From positions 1 to 44,520 of the forward strand of contig URAP01000013.1 in assembly GCA_900545935.1 (NCBI GenBank): a stretch of 44,520 nucleotides of DNA, given 5' to 3'. Below, one piece after another: positions 17,633 to 24,963 of the stretch (positions within the stretch are counted from its first letter, which is position 1; every line of letters begins with the position of its first letter). Under the pieces are notes generated by a model that saw nothing but the letters and a program-made list of their open reading frames with translations, ran no database searches and was not told the DNA's origin. Origin of the DNA: an uncultured Eubacteriales bacterium (GTDB lineage: Bacteria > Bacillota > Clostridia > Oscillospirales > CAG-272). The position numbers were made by a program, and so were the translations under genes.

Positions 17633-17732
17633 GTCTTACCGCATAATGTTCAATCGAGTAGGAGGCTACCCATCAGTTGAGCAGCCGACCTCTCACATCA
17701 CCATGTTGTATCGCATGACGAGCGCACTATGC

Positions 17733-17781
17733 AAAAACGGCAGGAGTCGGTATCGACCGCTCCATGCCGTTTTTGTTTTTT
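17733..17781. terminator. bidirectional intrinsic terminator
   Basis: AAAAACGGCA (17733-17742) pairs with TGCCGTTTTT (17765-17774), with an inner GGAG/CTCC stem. Long T runs follow on both strands. It ends the DegV gene and the facing zinc-ribbon gene. Confidence 0.85.
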
Positions 17782-17851
17782 GATTTGAGAATTTACTTGA
17801 CCGCGCGGCACTCGATGAAGATACGAATATACTCCGCGCTCCGAAAAAAAC

Positions 17852-18046
17852 TTATCGAGGCGAACCGCAGCCGCTGCAAAACGCGCCGGTATTAGCCATT
17901 CCGCAGAACTTGCAGGTCCAGGACTCTGTCTGCTTTTCTCCCTCGCCTACCGTTCCGCGTGCATAGTCGGCAGACACAGGCTTCTTTTCGTTCTCGGTGT
18001 TCTCTTTCATTTTGCCGCCACAGCAGCATTTTTTATTCTCTGCCAT
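17852..18046 (-). CDS. small zinc-ribbon protein
   Basis: A 64-residue soluble protein. The N-terminus has a CCCGG cluster, the middle is charged and disordered-looking (KENTENEKKPV), and the C-terminus is a clean zinc ribbon with CKFCG and CSGCG separated by about ten residues. AAGGAG lies 10 nt upstream of the ATG, and a strong promoter lies 80-100 nt upstream. Proteins of this kind often act as metal-binding adaptors, but no function can be assigned. Confidence 0.7.
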   Translation of the reverse strand: MAENKKCCCGGKMKENTENEKKPVSADYARGTVGEGEKQTESWTCKFCGMANTGAFCSGCGSPR

Positions 18047-18122
18047 ATCTTTATTCTCCTTTTCAATTCATATAGATCCACGCACAATTTCTCATACTGA
18101 AATATACATAGAATACAATGTA

Positions 18123-18151
18123 ATGATAACACACGGCGGCAGGCTTGTCAA
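18123..18151 (-). promoter_or_regulatory. sigma-A promoter of the zinc-ribbon gene
   Basis: On the minus strand TTGACA (18151-18146) and TATCAT (18128-18123) are 17 nt apart. The predicted start near 18116 leaves a leader of about 70 nt. Confidence 0.65.
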
Positions 18152-18373
18152 GGTTTTAAAGCCCGAAACCGTTTTGTGCTGTTCGAGGTAGCGCCGCGGC
18201 AAATAAACATAGGTACCCGCTGTAATAACAACCGTATAAATGTCGTATGGTGTCGAATATTCTTGGGCGATTTATTATACATTATTCGTGTATTGTGTTA
18301 CTTATTCCTCACATATATGCAGTCTGTCTGCTAATGACGTATATTAGGTCTTTTCTTTTTTAGCAAAATATAT

Positions 18374-18421
18374 TATAATATGCAAGAGTGGGAAATGTTT
18401 GACCCGGCGATACCGCCGGTC
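18374..18421 (+). promoter_or_regulatory. likely -10 box and leader hairpin of the second fakA
   Basis: In the 18047-18566 interval a perfect TATAAT (18374-18379) has only a poor -35 partner. It is followed by a hairpin of CGGCG and CGCCG around the loop ATAC, extended by GAC/GTC (18401-18421). No other gene is evident in this interval. Confidence 0.35.
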
Positions 18422-18566
18422 GGTGTTCCTGCTCGAAACAGCTTTTTCCGGATGTTGTGCCGCGCAAAATTCATTATTCGCGCCGACAGCCGCAATTGAT
18501 ACCGAGCCCGACCTATAAGGGGCGGAGATCGTTATTTGATGAACTGTAAAGGTGTATGGTGATAAG

Positions 18567-20324
18567 ATGGAAAAGAACTATATAGACGGATCGACCTTCG
18601 CCGACATGATAGTGTCCGGTGCGGCAAACCTCTCGTCGAACAAGACTGCAGTAAACGACCTTAACGTATTCCCTATCCCCGACGGCGATACGGGGGATAA
18701 TATGTTTATGACAATAGAGTCCGGCGCACGCATGCTGCGCGACAGCGATTCGGATTCGCTGTCCGAGGCTTCGTCCGTTGCTTCGCGCGGAATGCTTCTC
18801 GGCGCACGCGGAAACTCCGGAGTTATTCTGTCCCGCATATTCAGCGGAATCTCCAAAGGACTCGAGGATAAGCCGAGCGCCGATGTGCGCGTTCTGCATC
18901 TTGCGATGGAGCGCGGCATTCAGGAGTCCTACTCCGCAGTACCCGTGCCTGTCGAGGGTACGATCCTTACAGTTTACCGCGATGCCGTAAAATTCGCAGG
19001 CGACCGCATTGATGAAAACAGCACGCTTGACAGCTACTTCCGCGATTTCAATACCGAGCTTCGCCGCTCGCTCGAGCATACGCCGGAGCAGCTCGATGTG
19101 CTAAAGGAGGCAGGCGTGGTCGACTCCGGCGGAGCGGGCCTCGTCTACATCTTCGACGGAATGCTCGCCGCACTTGAGGGAACCGGCAAACAGCTTGCGG
19201 AAACAGCTACCGCATCGAGCGCGCCTCGCATCGACCTCTCGCTCTTTACCGAGGACTCTGAGCTCAAGTTCGGCTACTGCACCGAGTTTCTGCTCCGTCT
19301 GCAGCATAAAAAGACGGATATCGACAGCTTTGATATCGACGAATTCATACGCGGGCTGTCGGAGCTCGGCGATTCGGTCGTTGCATTCCGCGACGGCTCT
19401 ATCGTAAAGGTCCATGTACATTCGCTCACCCCCGGTAAGGTACTCGATTACGGTCAGCGCTTCGGCGAATTTCTCACACTCAAGGTCGAGAATATGACCC
19501 TTCAGCATTCCTCAAAAGAGCACGGAGAGCATAATCGCGATGCCGATGCGAAAAAGTCAATCGACACGCAGACAATGACAGAAACACCGTCGGCGGATGC
19601 TGACAGTGCGGCAAGCGAAAACACAGCGACCGAGAGCGCGCCTGTACCCACAGCACCGCACAAGCACTATGCAACAGTCGCGGTAGCGGCAGGAAAAGGG
19701 CTTATCTCCGCATTTTACGAGCTCGGAGCAGACAAGGTGATCTCCGGAGGTCAGTCGATGAATCCGTCTACCGAGGACTTTATCGGTGCTTTTGACAGCC
19801 TCAGTGCAGACGTTATTCTCGTTTTCCCGAATAACAGCAATATTATCCTCACCGCAAATCAGGCAGCATCTATTTACGACAAGGCACAGATAGTCATCAT
19901 CCCGACAAAGACGGTCGGCGAGGGCTGCGTTGCCATCTCGATGGTCGACCCCGACGAGCCGGACTCCGAAGCACTCAAGACAGCACTGTGCGAGGCTATT
20001 TCCGCTGTCGATACCGGTTTTGTCAGCCGCGCGGGCAGAGATGCGAGCTTTAAGGGAGTAGATGTCACAGAGGGCGATTATATCGGCTTCTCTCGCGACA
20101 CTATCTACTCCTCCGAGCCTACGCGCCGCGAAGCACTTCTCAAGCTCGCAGAGTGTCTTGATACCTCGAGCCACGATCTTGCAATGCTGTTCAGCGGTGC
20201 AGATACCGACCGCGCGGAGGCGGAGGAGCTTACGGCGGAGCTGTCTAAGAAGTTCCCGTCGACCGAGTTCACTCACATTCGCGGCGATCAGCCCACACAC
20301 GACTACATTCTCGTCCTCGAATAA
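18567..20324 (+). CDS. fatty acid kinase, DAK2/DhaL-domain protein (second FakA-like)
   Basis: A 585-residue paralogue of the protein at 6730 with the same layout. The N-terminal ATP domain has NVFPIPDGDTGDNMFM, GMLLGARGNSGVILSRIFSG and GVVDSGGAGL; the middle domain has FGYCTEFLLRLQ and VHVHSLTPGKVL; a longer Ser/Thr/Ala-rich linker (about 325-365) leads to the DegV-like C-terminal domain with GGQSMNPSTEDF. ATG 18567 is preferred over GTG 18552 because GGTGAT lies a few bases upstream of it. It is monocistronic, so it may serve the second FakB or a different growth condition. Confidence 0.88.
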   Translation: MEKNYIDGSTFADMIVSGAANLSSNKTAVNDLNVFPIPDGDTGDNMFMTIESGARMLRDSDSDSLSEASSVASRGMLLGARGNSGVILSRIFSGISKGLEDKPSADVRVLHLAMERGIQESYSAVPVPVEGTILTVYRDAVKFAGDRIDENSTLDSYFRDFNTELRRSLEHTPEQLDVLKEAGVVDSGGAGLVYIFDGMLAALEGTGKQLAETATASSAPRIDLSLFTEDSELKFGYCTEFLLRLQHKKTDIDSFDIDEFIRGLSELGDSVVAFRDGSIVKVHVHSLTPGKVLDYGQRFGEFLTLKVENMTLQHSSKEHGEHNRDADAKKSIDTQTMTETPSADADSAASENTATESAPVPTAPHKHYATVAVAAGKGLISAFYELGADKVISGGQSMNPSTEDFIGAFDSLSADVILVFPNNSNIILTANQAASIYDKAQIVIIPTKTVGEGCVAISMVDPDEPDSEALKTALCEAISAVDTGFVSRAGRDASFKGVDVTEGDYIGFSRDTIYSSEPTRREALLKLAECLDTSSHDLAMLFSGADTDRAEAEELTAELSKKFPSTEFTHIRGDQPTHDYILVLE

Positions 20325-20364
20325 TTTTGCATTTTCGGAAATCATAAGCAAAAATGTATAATGA

Positions 20365-20407
20365 GACAGACGATAGGAATACTGTTCCCATCGTCTGCTC
20401 TTTTTTT
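20365..20407 (+). terminator. intrinsic terminator after the second fakA
   Basis: CAGACGAT (20367-20374) pairs with ATCGTCTG (20390-20397), extended inside by GGAA/TTCC. Seven T residues follow at 20401-20407. Confidence 0.85.
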
Positions 20408-20514
20408 AATCCAATGTTAACATTTTAGAATTGAACTCGGGCGAAATAACATATAAACTGATATACGGAGTCGTATGGCTCCGAATAAACAATAACCATT
20501 TTCGGGAGAAATAT

Positions 20515-22236
20515 ATGAAAAGAATACCCCACCGCATTATCGCCGCAGTATCGGCAATCGCGCTGTCCCTGCCTACTGTTCTGAGCATTTACGGCGGCAA
20601 CGATGCTTACGATATAAACGGAGACGGAAGCATTGATACCAAGGATCTTGTACGCCTGATGAAGGATATGGCTGCCGACAGCGCCCATATTGATGTTAAC
20701 GGCGACGGAAGCTATGACACAAGAGATCTTGTTGCTCTCATGAAGGCTATCGCAGCAGATATAAACCTCTCAGATGTCACGCTCAAGTCAGAGCTCGGGT
20801 ACACAGCCGCAAATCCGCTCTATGCCGTAGGCGATAACGATGAATACGCCTTTGTCGGTCTCGAGGCATTTGACGGAATTGCGAAATCACGCATCACAGA
20901 CGGCGTGCTCATGGCAGATGTCGAGATGCTCGCTAAGATACTCGGTCTCGGCTGCACCCGCGAGAACGGAGTTGTTACGCTCTCCTACGGCGAAAAATTC
21001 CTTCAGCTTAACGAGCGCACCGGAACGGTGATATCCTCAGGCAGATCGGTAGCTGTTATAAAAACAGAGGCTGAGGACGGCCGCCTGCTCGTCGCAGCGG
21101 ACAAGCTCGCCTCCGAGCTCGGCTACAGGCTCGAGCACGACAGCGAAAACGGCATAACATTCTATTATACCGCAAAGCGCGTTATCACCGAGATAAAGCG
21201 CAACAAGCTCCGCGACAGCTTTAATAAATACAGAACGATAGTTACCGACACCTCCGATGTCGAATCGAGTCAGGTCGGCGTAGGAATGTATAAAAAAGTC
21301 CCCGAATCAGAGCGTGTGGTAGGCATCGCCTATACAACATGGCACTCCGATATGTCGCGCTGGGGCTACGGTACATGGAGCACCCCGCTCTACGGCACCT
21401 ATCGCTCCGACGATGAGTCCATCATCCGTCTGCACGGTGAGCAGCTCGCCGCAGCAGGAGTTGACTTTGTATTCGTGGACTGGTCAAACAACACCACCTA
21501 CCATGCAGAGGACAACTACAACTACGGCATGTCGATGATAGAGGACTCTACCACTAAACTGTTTGAGATATGGAAGGATATCCCGAACGCACCTAAGATC
21601 TGCATTTTCGTCGGTCCCGGACATGCAGGCAGAGATACCATCCCGAGCGGCGACCATCAGCGCAAGGTCGATCAGGTATACAATACCTATATCAATAATC
21701 CCGAGTACAATAGCATGTACTACTATTACAACGGCAAGCCGCTGCTCATCTGCTACGGCGCGACACCTAATCTGTACACAAGCAATCCCTCTTCGCTCTG
21801 GAATGACGATCGCTTTGAGATAAGATGGATGAGCGGATATGTTTCGCAGCAGCGCAGCCTGATGAAGGATCGCGACAATCTTGTTTCCGGCGGCTTTTGG
21901 AGCTGGGAGGAGCGCGGTGCGCAGTCGTTCACCGTTGATGCCGACGGATATGTTGAGTGCGTGACCATCTCCGCCGCAACACGTCAGGACGGAAGCGGCG
22001 ACAACATCACGATACCGGCAGTCGGCAGAGAGAACGGCGCTACATTTAAGCGCGCATTCCAGCGCGCCGACGATCTCGGCGCACGGATAGCGCTTATCGT
22101 CTCGTGGAACGAGTGGCTGACCGGAGAGCAGCCCTCCGCCGAGGTTTCCAAGGATATTGAGCCGTCTGTCGCATTCGGCACCTTCTATCTCGACCTGATG
22201 AAATTCCAGATCAAGAAATTCAAGGGACTTGATTGA
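20515..22236 (+). CDS. secreted dockerin protein with GH99-like domain
   Basis: A 573-residue exported protein. Residues 1 to about 25 are a signal peptide. Two dockerin type I repeats (DINGDGSIDTKDLVRLM and DVNGDGSYDTRDLVALM) occupy about 33-77 with full calcium-loop residues. A copper-amine-oxidase-N-like beta module follows (about 95-215). The rest (about 255-570) resembles the GH71/GH99-like glycosidase fold, with VGIAYTTWHSD, AGVDFVFVDWSNNTTY and IVSWNEWLTGEQP. The ATG at 20515 follows GGGAG by 6 nt. The substrate may be a mannose-containing glycan, given the GH38 enzyme nearby, but that is inference. Confidence 0.75.
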   Translation: MKRIPHRIIAAVSAIALSLPTVLSIYGGNDAYDINGDGSIDTKDLVRLMKDMAADSAHIDVNGDGSYDTRDLVALMKAIAADINLSDVTLKSELGYTAANPLYAVGDNDEYAFVGLEAFDGIAKSRITDGVLMADVEMLAKILGLGCTRENGVVTLSYGEKFLQLNERTGTVISSGRSVAVIKTEAEDGRLLVAADKLASELGYRLEHDSENGITFYYTAKRVITEIKRNKLRDSFNKYRTIVTDTSDVESSQVGVGMYKKVPESERVVGIAYTTWHSDMSRWGYGTWSTPLYGTYRSDDESIIRLHGEQLAAAGVDFVFVDWSNNTTYHAEDNYNYGMSMIEDSTTKLFEIWKDIPNAPKICIFVGPGHAGRDTIPSGDHQRKVDQVYNTYINNPEYNSMYYYYNGKPLLICYGATPNLYTSNPSSLWNDDRFEIRWMSGYVSQQRSLMKDRDNLVSGGFWSWEERGAQSFTVDADGYVECVTISAATRQDGSGDNITIPAVGRENGATFKRAFQRADDLGARIALIVSWNEWLTGEQPSAEVSKDIEPSVAFGTFYLDLMKFQIKKFKGLD

Positions 22237-22288
22237 CACCTAAAATATAGAACCGATAACATAGTAAGTTAAAAAGCAAACAAAACGC

Positions 22289-22334
22289 AGCGAGCACCCG
22301 AAAGAGGCTTAACTTTCGGGTGCTCGCTTATTTT
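22289..22334. terminator. bidirectional intrinsic terminator
   Basis: AGCGAGCACCCGAAAG (22289-22304) pairs perfectly over 16 bp with CTTTCGGGTGCTCGCT (22313-22328) around an 8-nt loop. T-rich DNA follows on both strands, serving the dockerin gene and the facing nuclease-like gene. Confidence 0.9.
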
Positions 22335-22422
22335 CAATATATGCTTTCTTTCATTAGTATAGCATGTGTATGCAATTCGGCTTCTCGTTCGGACCGCTGT
22401 GTATCGACATATACCGAGCAAA

Positions 22423-23124
22423 TTATGACAGTTCAAGCAGAATACATCTGCCGCGCTTACCGCAGCCGCGCAGATAACCGAGTGTCCGGAGAACGGCACA
22501 CATTTTCTGCGCCAAGCGATAGGTGATCCCCGCCGCCTCCGCAAGCTCGGATATAGTGAACTGTTCGCCGAGCTCGCTCGGCAGAAGCGATATATATGAC
22601 TCGCGACCGGAAAATGTATATTGCGTGACTATCTCGGTCGGCAGACGATCGGCACGGCGCGCACCGAAGCGCATGCTGTGCGGGTATTTCTCGCTCTCGG
22701 TCGATGTATAGCGATACTCCGTAATATCAAGCAGTACTACGGTAAAGCTCAGCGACGGGCATAGCAGCAGCTCGTGCAGATCGGCAAGCTCGGGAAATAT
22801 CGAGTACACGCTTCCCTTTTTCGGCGACAGACGCGGCTTGCTTACCTCACCTGTCTCGCTGTCTATCCATACAATTTGTTTGCGCCTCGGAACGGGATAA
22901 ACAACATTCACTTCACACTCTTGGCAGAATACCGCGAGCTTCTTTCGCAGCCGATAGAGCTGTGTCGACTGAATCTCGACTATTCTGTTATCATGCTTGA
23001 TATCGGCTATATAGCCCGCGTATTTCACCTCATGATAGCGGCTGTCCGGCTCAAAATACTGTTTCAGCAGCGCATGCACGGTCTTTTCCGAATATGTACC
23101 TATAAGCGCCTGCTGCTCAGCCAT
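22423..23124 (-). CDS. putative PD-(D/E)XK nuclease-like protein with C-terminal winged helix
   Basis: A 233-residue protein of unknown function. Residues about 10-60 match a PD-(D/E)XK-type core: a helix with EKTVHALLKQYF, then HEVKYAGYIADI, then NRIVEIQSTQ, giving a possible D...ExQ site with Gln in place of Lys. A basic segment (PVPRRKQIVWID and KPRLSPKKGSVY) follows. The last 50 residues look like a winged helix (FTISELAEAAGITYRLAQKMCAVLRTLGYL). The start is set at 23124, because GGGAGGG lies just upstream; the frame stays open to 23529, but that extension runs antisense through an RNA gene. The family seems conserved in Firmicutes, and I cannot name a function. Confidence 0.6.
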   Translation of the reverse strand: MAEQQALIGTYSEKTVHALLKQYFEPDSRYHEVKYAGYIADIKHDNRIVEIQSTQLYRLRKKLAVFCQECEVNVVYPVPRRKQIVWIDSETGEVSKPRLSPKKGSVYSIFPELADLHELLLCPSLSFTVVLLDITEYRYTSTESEKYPHSMRFGARRADRLPTEIVTQYTFSGRESYISLLPSELGEQFTISELAEAAGITYRLAQKMCAVLRTLGYLRGCGKRGRCILLELS

Positions 23125-23167
23125 GCTCCGCACCCTCCCGATGAAATATTTGGTCGAAATATTACTA

Positions 23168-23196
23168 TTGACTTTCTCATTGAATTTGTGTATAAT
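23168..23196 (+). promoter_or_regulatory. sigma-A promoter of the 72-nt RNA
   Basis: TTGACT (23168-23173) and a perfect TATAAT (23191-23196) are 17 nt apart. The expected start is A23203, which is exactly the first base of the RNA's closing stem. Confidence 0.75.
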
Positions 23197-23202
23197 AGGA
23201 GT

Positions 23203-23274
23203 AGAAGCTATCAACCGCTGAAGCTGTTTGGGGAATTGGACCCCAGCAACTGACAGCATGGTGGCTTCTTTTTT
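23203..23274 (+). ncRNA. 72-nt structured small RNA, class unknown
   Basis: AGAAGCTATCA (23203-23213) pairs with TGGTGGCTTCT (23259-23269) over 11 bp, including G-U pairs. Inside it, GCTGT (23223-23227) pairs with ACAGC (23253-23257), and TGGGG/CCCCA (23229-23245) closes a 7-nt apical loop AATTGGA. The closing stem is followed at once by a U tract (23270-23274), so the 3' side doubles as the terminator. With the promoter at 23168-23196 this is a complete transcription unit without an SD or ORF. It does not match 4.5S, 6S, tmRNA or any riboswitch I know. It lies head to head with the nuclease-like gene. Confidence 0.7.
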
Positions 23275-23285
23275 GCGTAACAGAT

Positions 23286-23453
23286 TCAGATATCGCTTAT
23301 ATTTTCGGGTGAAATGCTTTCCTCGACAAGCGATGTACGGTCTTTTACATTGACCGACGAGAGAACGTTGATGCAAAGGCTCTGTACATTCCTCGCTATT
23401 TTCGCGATGAGCTCCAACGGCAAGCCAAACGGTAGGAAAATCTGCTCGAAAAT
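23286..23453 (-). pseudogene. possible remnant of a coding region
   Basis: On the minus strand an open stretch of 55 codons after a stop at 23454-23456 ends with TGA at 23288-23286. It reads like the C-terminus of a real protein (for example PLELIAKIARNVQSL and VKDRTSLVEESISPEN), but it has no ATG/GTG start with an SD. It may be the tail of a decayed gene. I do not recognise the family. Confidence 0.3.
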
Positions 23454-23517
23454 TTACTGCACTTTTTACTGCCGAACCATGCAGAAATATGTGTTTTAAT
23501 GTGTCAAAAAGATAACA

Positions 23518-23572
23518 ACAAAAAAACAAAACCCCCGGTAAACACTGGTCTTTTCAGCATTTACAAGGGGTT
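23518..23572 (-). terminator. intrinsic terminator after tRNA-Ser
   Basis: On the minus strand AACCCCTTGTAAA (23572-23560) pairs with TTTACCGGGGGTT (23542-23530) at 12 of 13 positions. TTGTTTTTTT follows. It lies 5 nt after the tRNA CCA end. Confidence 0.8.
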
Positions 23573-23577
23573 CCCGT

Positions 23578-23667
23578 TGGCGGAGAAGGAGAGATTTGAA
23601 CTCTCGCGCCGCTTACACGACCTACACCCTTAGCAGGGGCGCCTCTTCACCACTTGAGTACTTCTCC
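23578..23667 (-). tRNA. tRNA-Ser(GCT)
   Basis: The minus strand folds as a class II tRNA. The acceptor GGAGAAG pairs with CTTCTCC; the discriminator is G (23581) and the CCA is encoded (23580-23578). The anticodon loop is CTGCTAA with anticodon GCT, which reads AGC/AGU serine codons. A long variable arm and the T loop TTCAAAT are present. Confidence 0.95.
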
Positions 23668-23886
23668 GAATAATAAGGCAAAGATTTGCTTTTGTCAAGC
23701 GATGTATCGTGTATGCCGCTTGCTAAAGGCGACGGATACCGCAGTATGCTCTCAATTCAGAGCCATTGTTGCAATCGCTGAAAGTAATTATATCACAAAA
23801 GTGCCGTTATAACAATGTATAAAATTTGTCTCGGCGGTAAAGTAATTGTTAACTGTGCTGCTTTTATTTTTAAGCTCCGATGATGA

Positions 23887-23917
23887 AATATCAAAAAGCA
23901 AACTGATGCATAAAATA
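23887..23917 (+). promoter_or_regulatory. possible sporulation (sigma-E/K type) promoter
   Basis: CATAAAATA (23909-23917) fits the -10 consensus CATAnAnTA of mother-cell sigma factors. An AATATC element lies 16 nt upstream. It precedes the Cys-rich gene by about 60 nt. No sigma-A promoter is evident there. Confidence 0.4.
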
Positions 23918-23979
23918 TAAGGAGACGTAAATTCGTTCTCTTGTCGCCATGCGACAACAATATAACGGAGGTTAGTTTT

Positions 23980-24771
23980 ATGGCAGATTGCAGAAATACG
24001 ATGTCCGATCGCGGCAGAGAAAACTACGGTCTGGATGTCAACAGAATTCTTGACAGTTGCCGTGACAAGGATTGCTACGCTGATACCCGCGTTTACCTCA
24101 CCGATTGCGGTCAGGATATTATAGAGCGGAGCACGAGCATACGCGTCAAGGACGCATGCATCACCGGCGCAGATATCGACGTAGAGCCGGTACAGTTCAA
24201 CCGCGGCTTTTACAGTGTTCTCATTCGTTTTTACATCCGAATCACCGCAGAGGCGGGTATGTGCCCCGGCAGACCGCAGGAGATCGAGGGCGTTGCCGTC
24301 GTTGATAAAAAGGTTATTCTCTACGGCGGTGAGGGCAATGTAAGCATATTCCGCAGCGGTATCGGCAGTTCAAACAACTGCCCGTCCGAGGGCGGTATCA
24401 GACCGAGCACAAAGGAGCCCGTGGCAGTATGCGAGGTCGCCGCACCCGTCGTTCTCGATTCTCGAATTGAAGAAAAGTGCGCACGTCCGCGCTGCACCTG
24501 CTGCTGTGTCGAAGATATTCCGGACGGAATTTCGCGCTCGCTCGGCAGCATGCTGACCGATGCAGAGAACGGCGGCAAGGTCCTCCTTGTCTCCCTCGGT
24601 CTCTTCTCGGTGGTTCGCATCGAGCGTCCGTGCCAGTGCATTGTATCCGCGAGTGAATATTCTGTACCCGACAAGGAATGCTGCCCGAACGAGGACAGCG
24701 ATCCCTGCTCGGTATTCAAGTGCATGGCATTCCCGGTGGGTGAATTCTCTTCTTCACCCTGCCGCGGATAG
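23980..24771 (+). CDS. conserved cysteine-rich clostridial protein, probably spore-associated
   Basis: A 263-residue protein with about 20 cysteines and no signal peptide. The N-terminal part (LDVNRILDSCRDKDCYADTR, then VYLTDCGQDIIERS and PVQFNRGFYSVLIRFYI) belongs to a family I recognise as conserved in spore-forming Clostridia and lacking a known function. The middle has AVVDKKVILYGGEGNVSIFRS, and the C-terminal third holds CTCCC and paired Cys clusters suited to disulfide or metal cross-linking, as in coat proteins. The ATG at 23980 follows GGAGG by about 9 nt. The upstream CATAAAATA element also suggests mother-cell expression. The spore role is inference. Confidence 0.65.
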   Translation: MADCRNTMSDRGRENYGLDVNRILDSCRDKDCYADTRVYLTDCGQDIIERSTSIRVKDACITGADIDVEPVQFNRGFYSVLIRFYIRITAEAGMCPGRPQEIEGVAVVDKKVILYGGEGNVSIFRSGIGSSNNCPSEGGIRPSTKEPVAVCEVAAPVVLDSRIEEKCARPRCTCCCVEDIPDGISRSLGSMLTDAENGGKVLLVSLGLFSVVRIERPCQCIVSASEYSVPDKECCPNEDSDPCSVFKCMAFPVGEFSSSPCRG

Positions 24772-24814
24772 GCAATAACACCTGATCCGAGCTTTTACCT
24801 ATCCCCGGTAAACG

Positions 24815-24855
24815 AAGTGTGCTGTTAAAATGGGCTTTTTAGCAGCACACTTTTT
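24815..24855 (+). terminator. intrinsic terminator after the Cys-rich gene
   Basis: AAGTGTGCTG (24815-24824) pairs with CAGCACACTT (24843-24852), and TTAAAA/TTTTTA extends it inward. TTTT follows. Confidence 0.85.
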
Positions 24856-24904
24856 ATATTTGCGTTACGGGTATTCCCTTCCCGCAATGCCCATTATATT
24901 ATAG

Positions 24905-24937
24905 CTTAAAACAAAAATCAGCCCCGAGAGGCTGATT
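24905..24937 (-). terminator. intrinsic terminator after uppP
   Basis: On the minus strand AATCAGCC (24937-24930) pairs with GGCTGATT (24923-24916) around a 6-nt loop, followed by TTTGTTTT. The plus strand also ends in CTTTT after the stem. Confidence 0.75.
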
Positions 24938-24963
24938 CTTTTCGGATATACGACTTTATGCGC

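Noticed and set aside
23151..23163. The 13-mer TGGTCGAAATATT, also found upstream of guaB (33788-33800, minus strand)
   Set aside because: In a 44.5-kb window about thirty chance pairs of exact 13-mers are expected over both strands, so the shared motif is not significant on its own, although both copies lie upstream of promoters.
23125..23529. N-terminal extension of the nuclease-like protein up to 23529
   Set aside because: The extension crosses the RNA gene and its promoter on the opposite strand, has no SD, and the strong GGGAGGG SD fixes the start at 23124.
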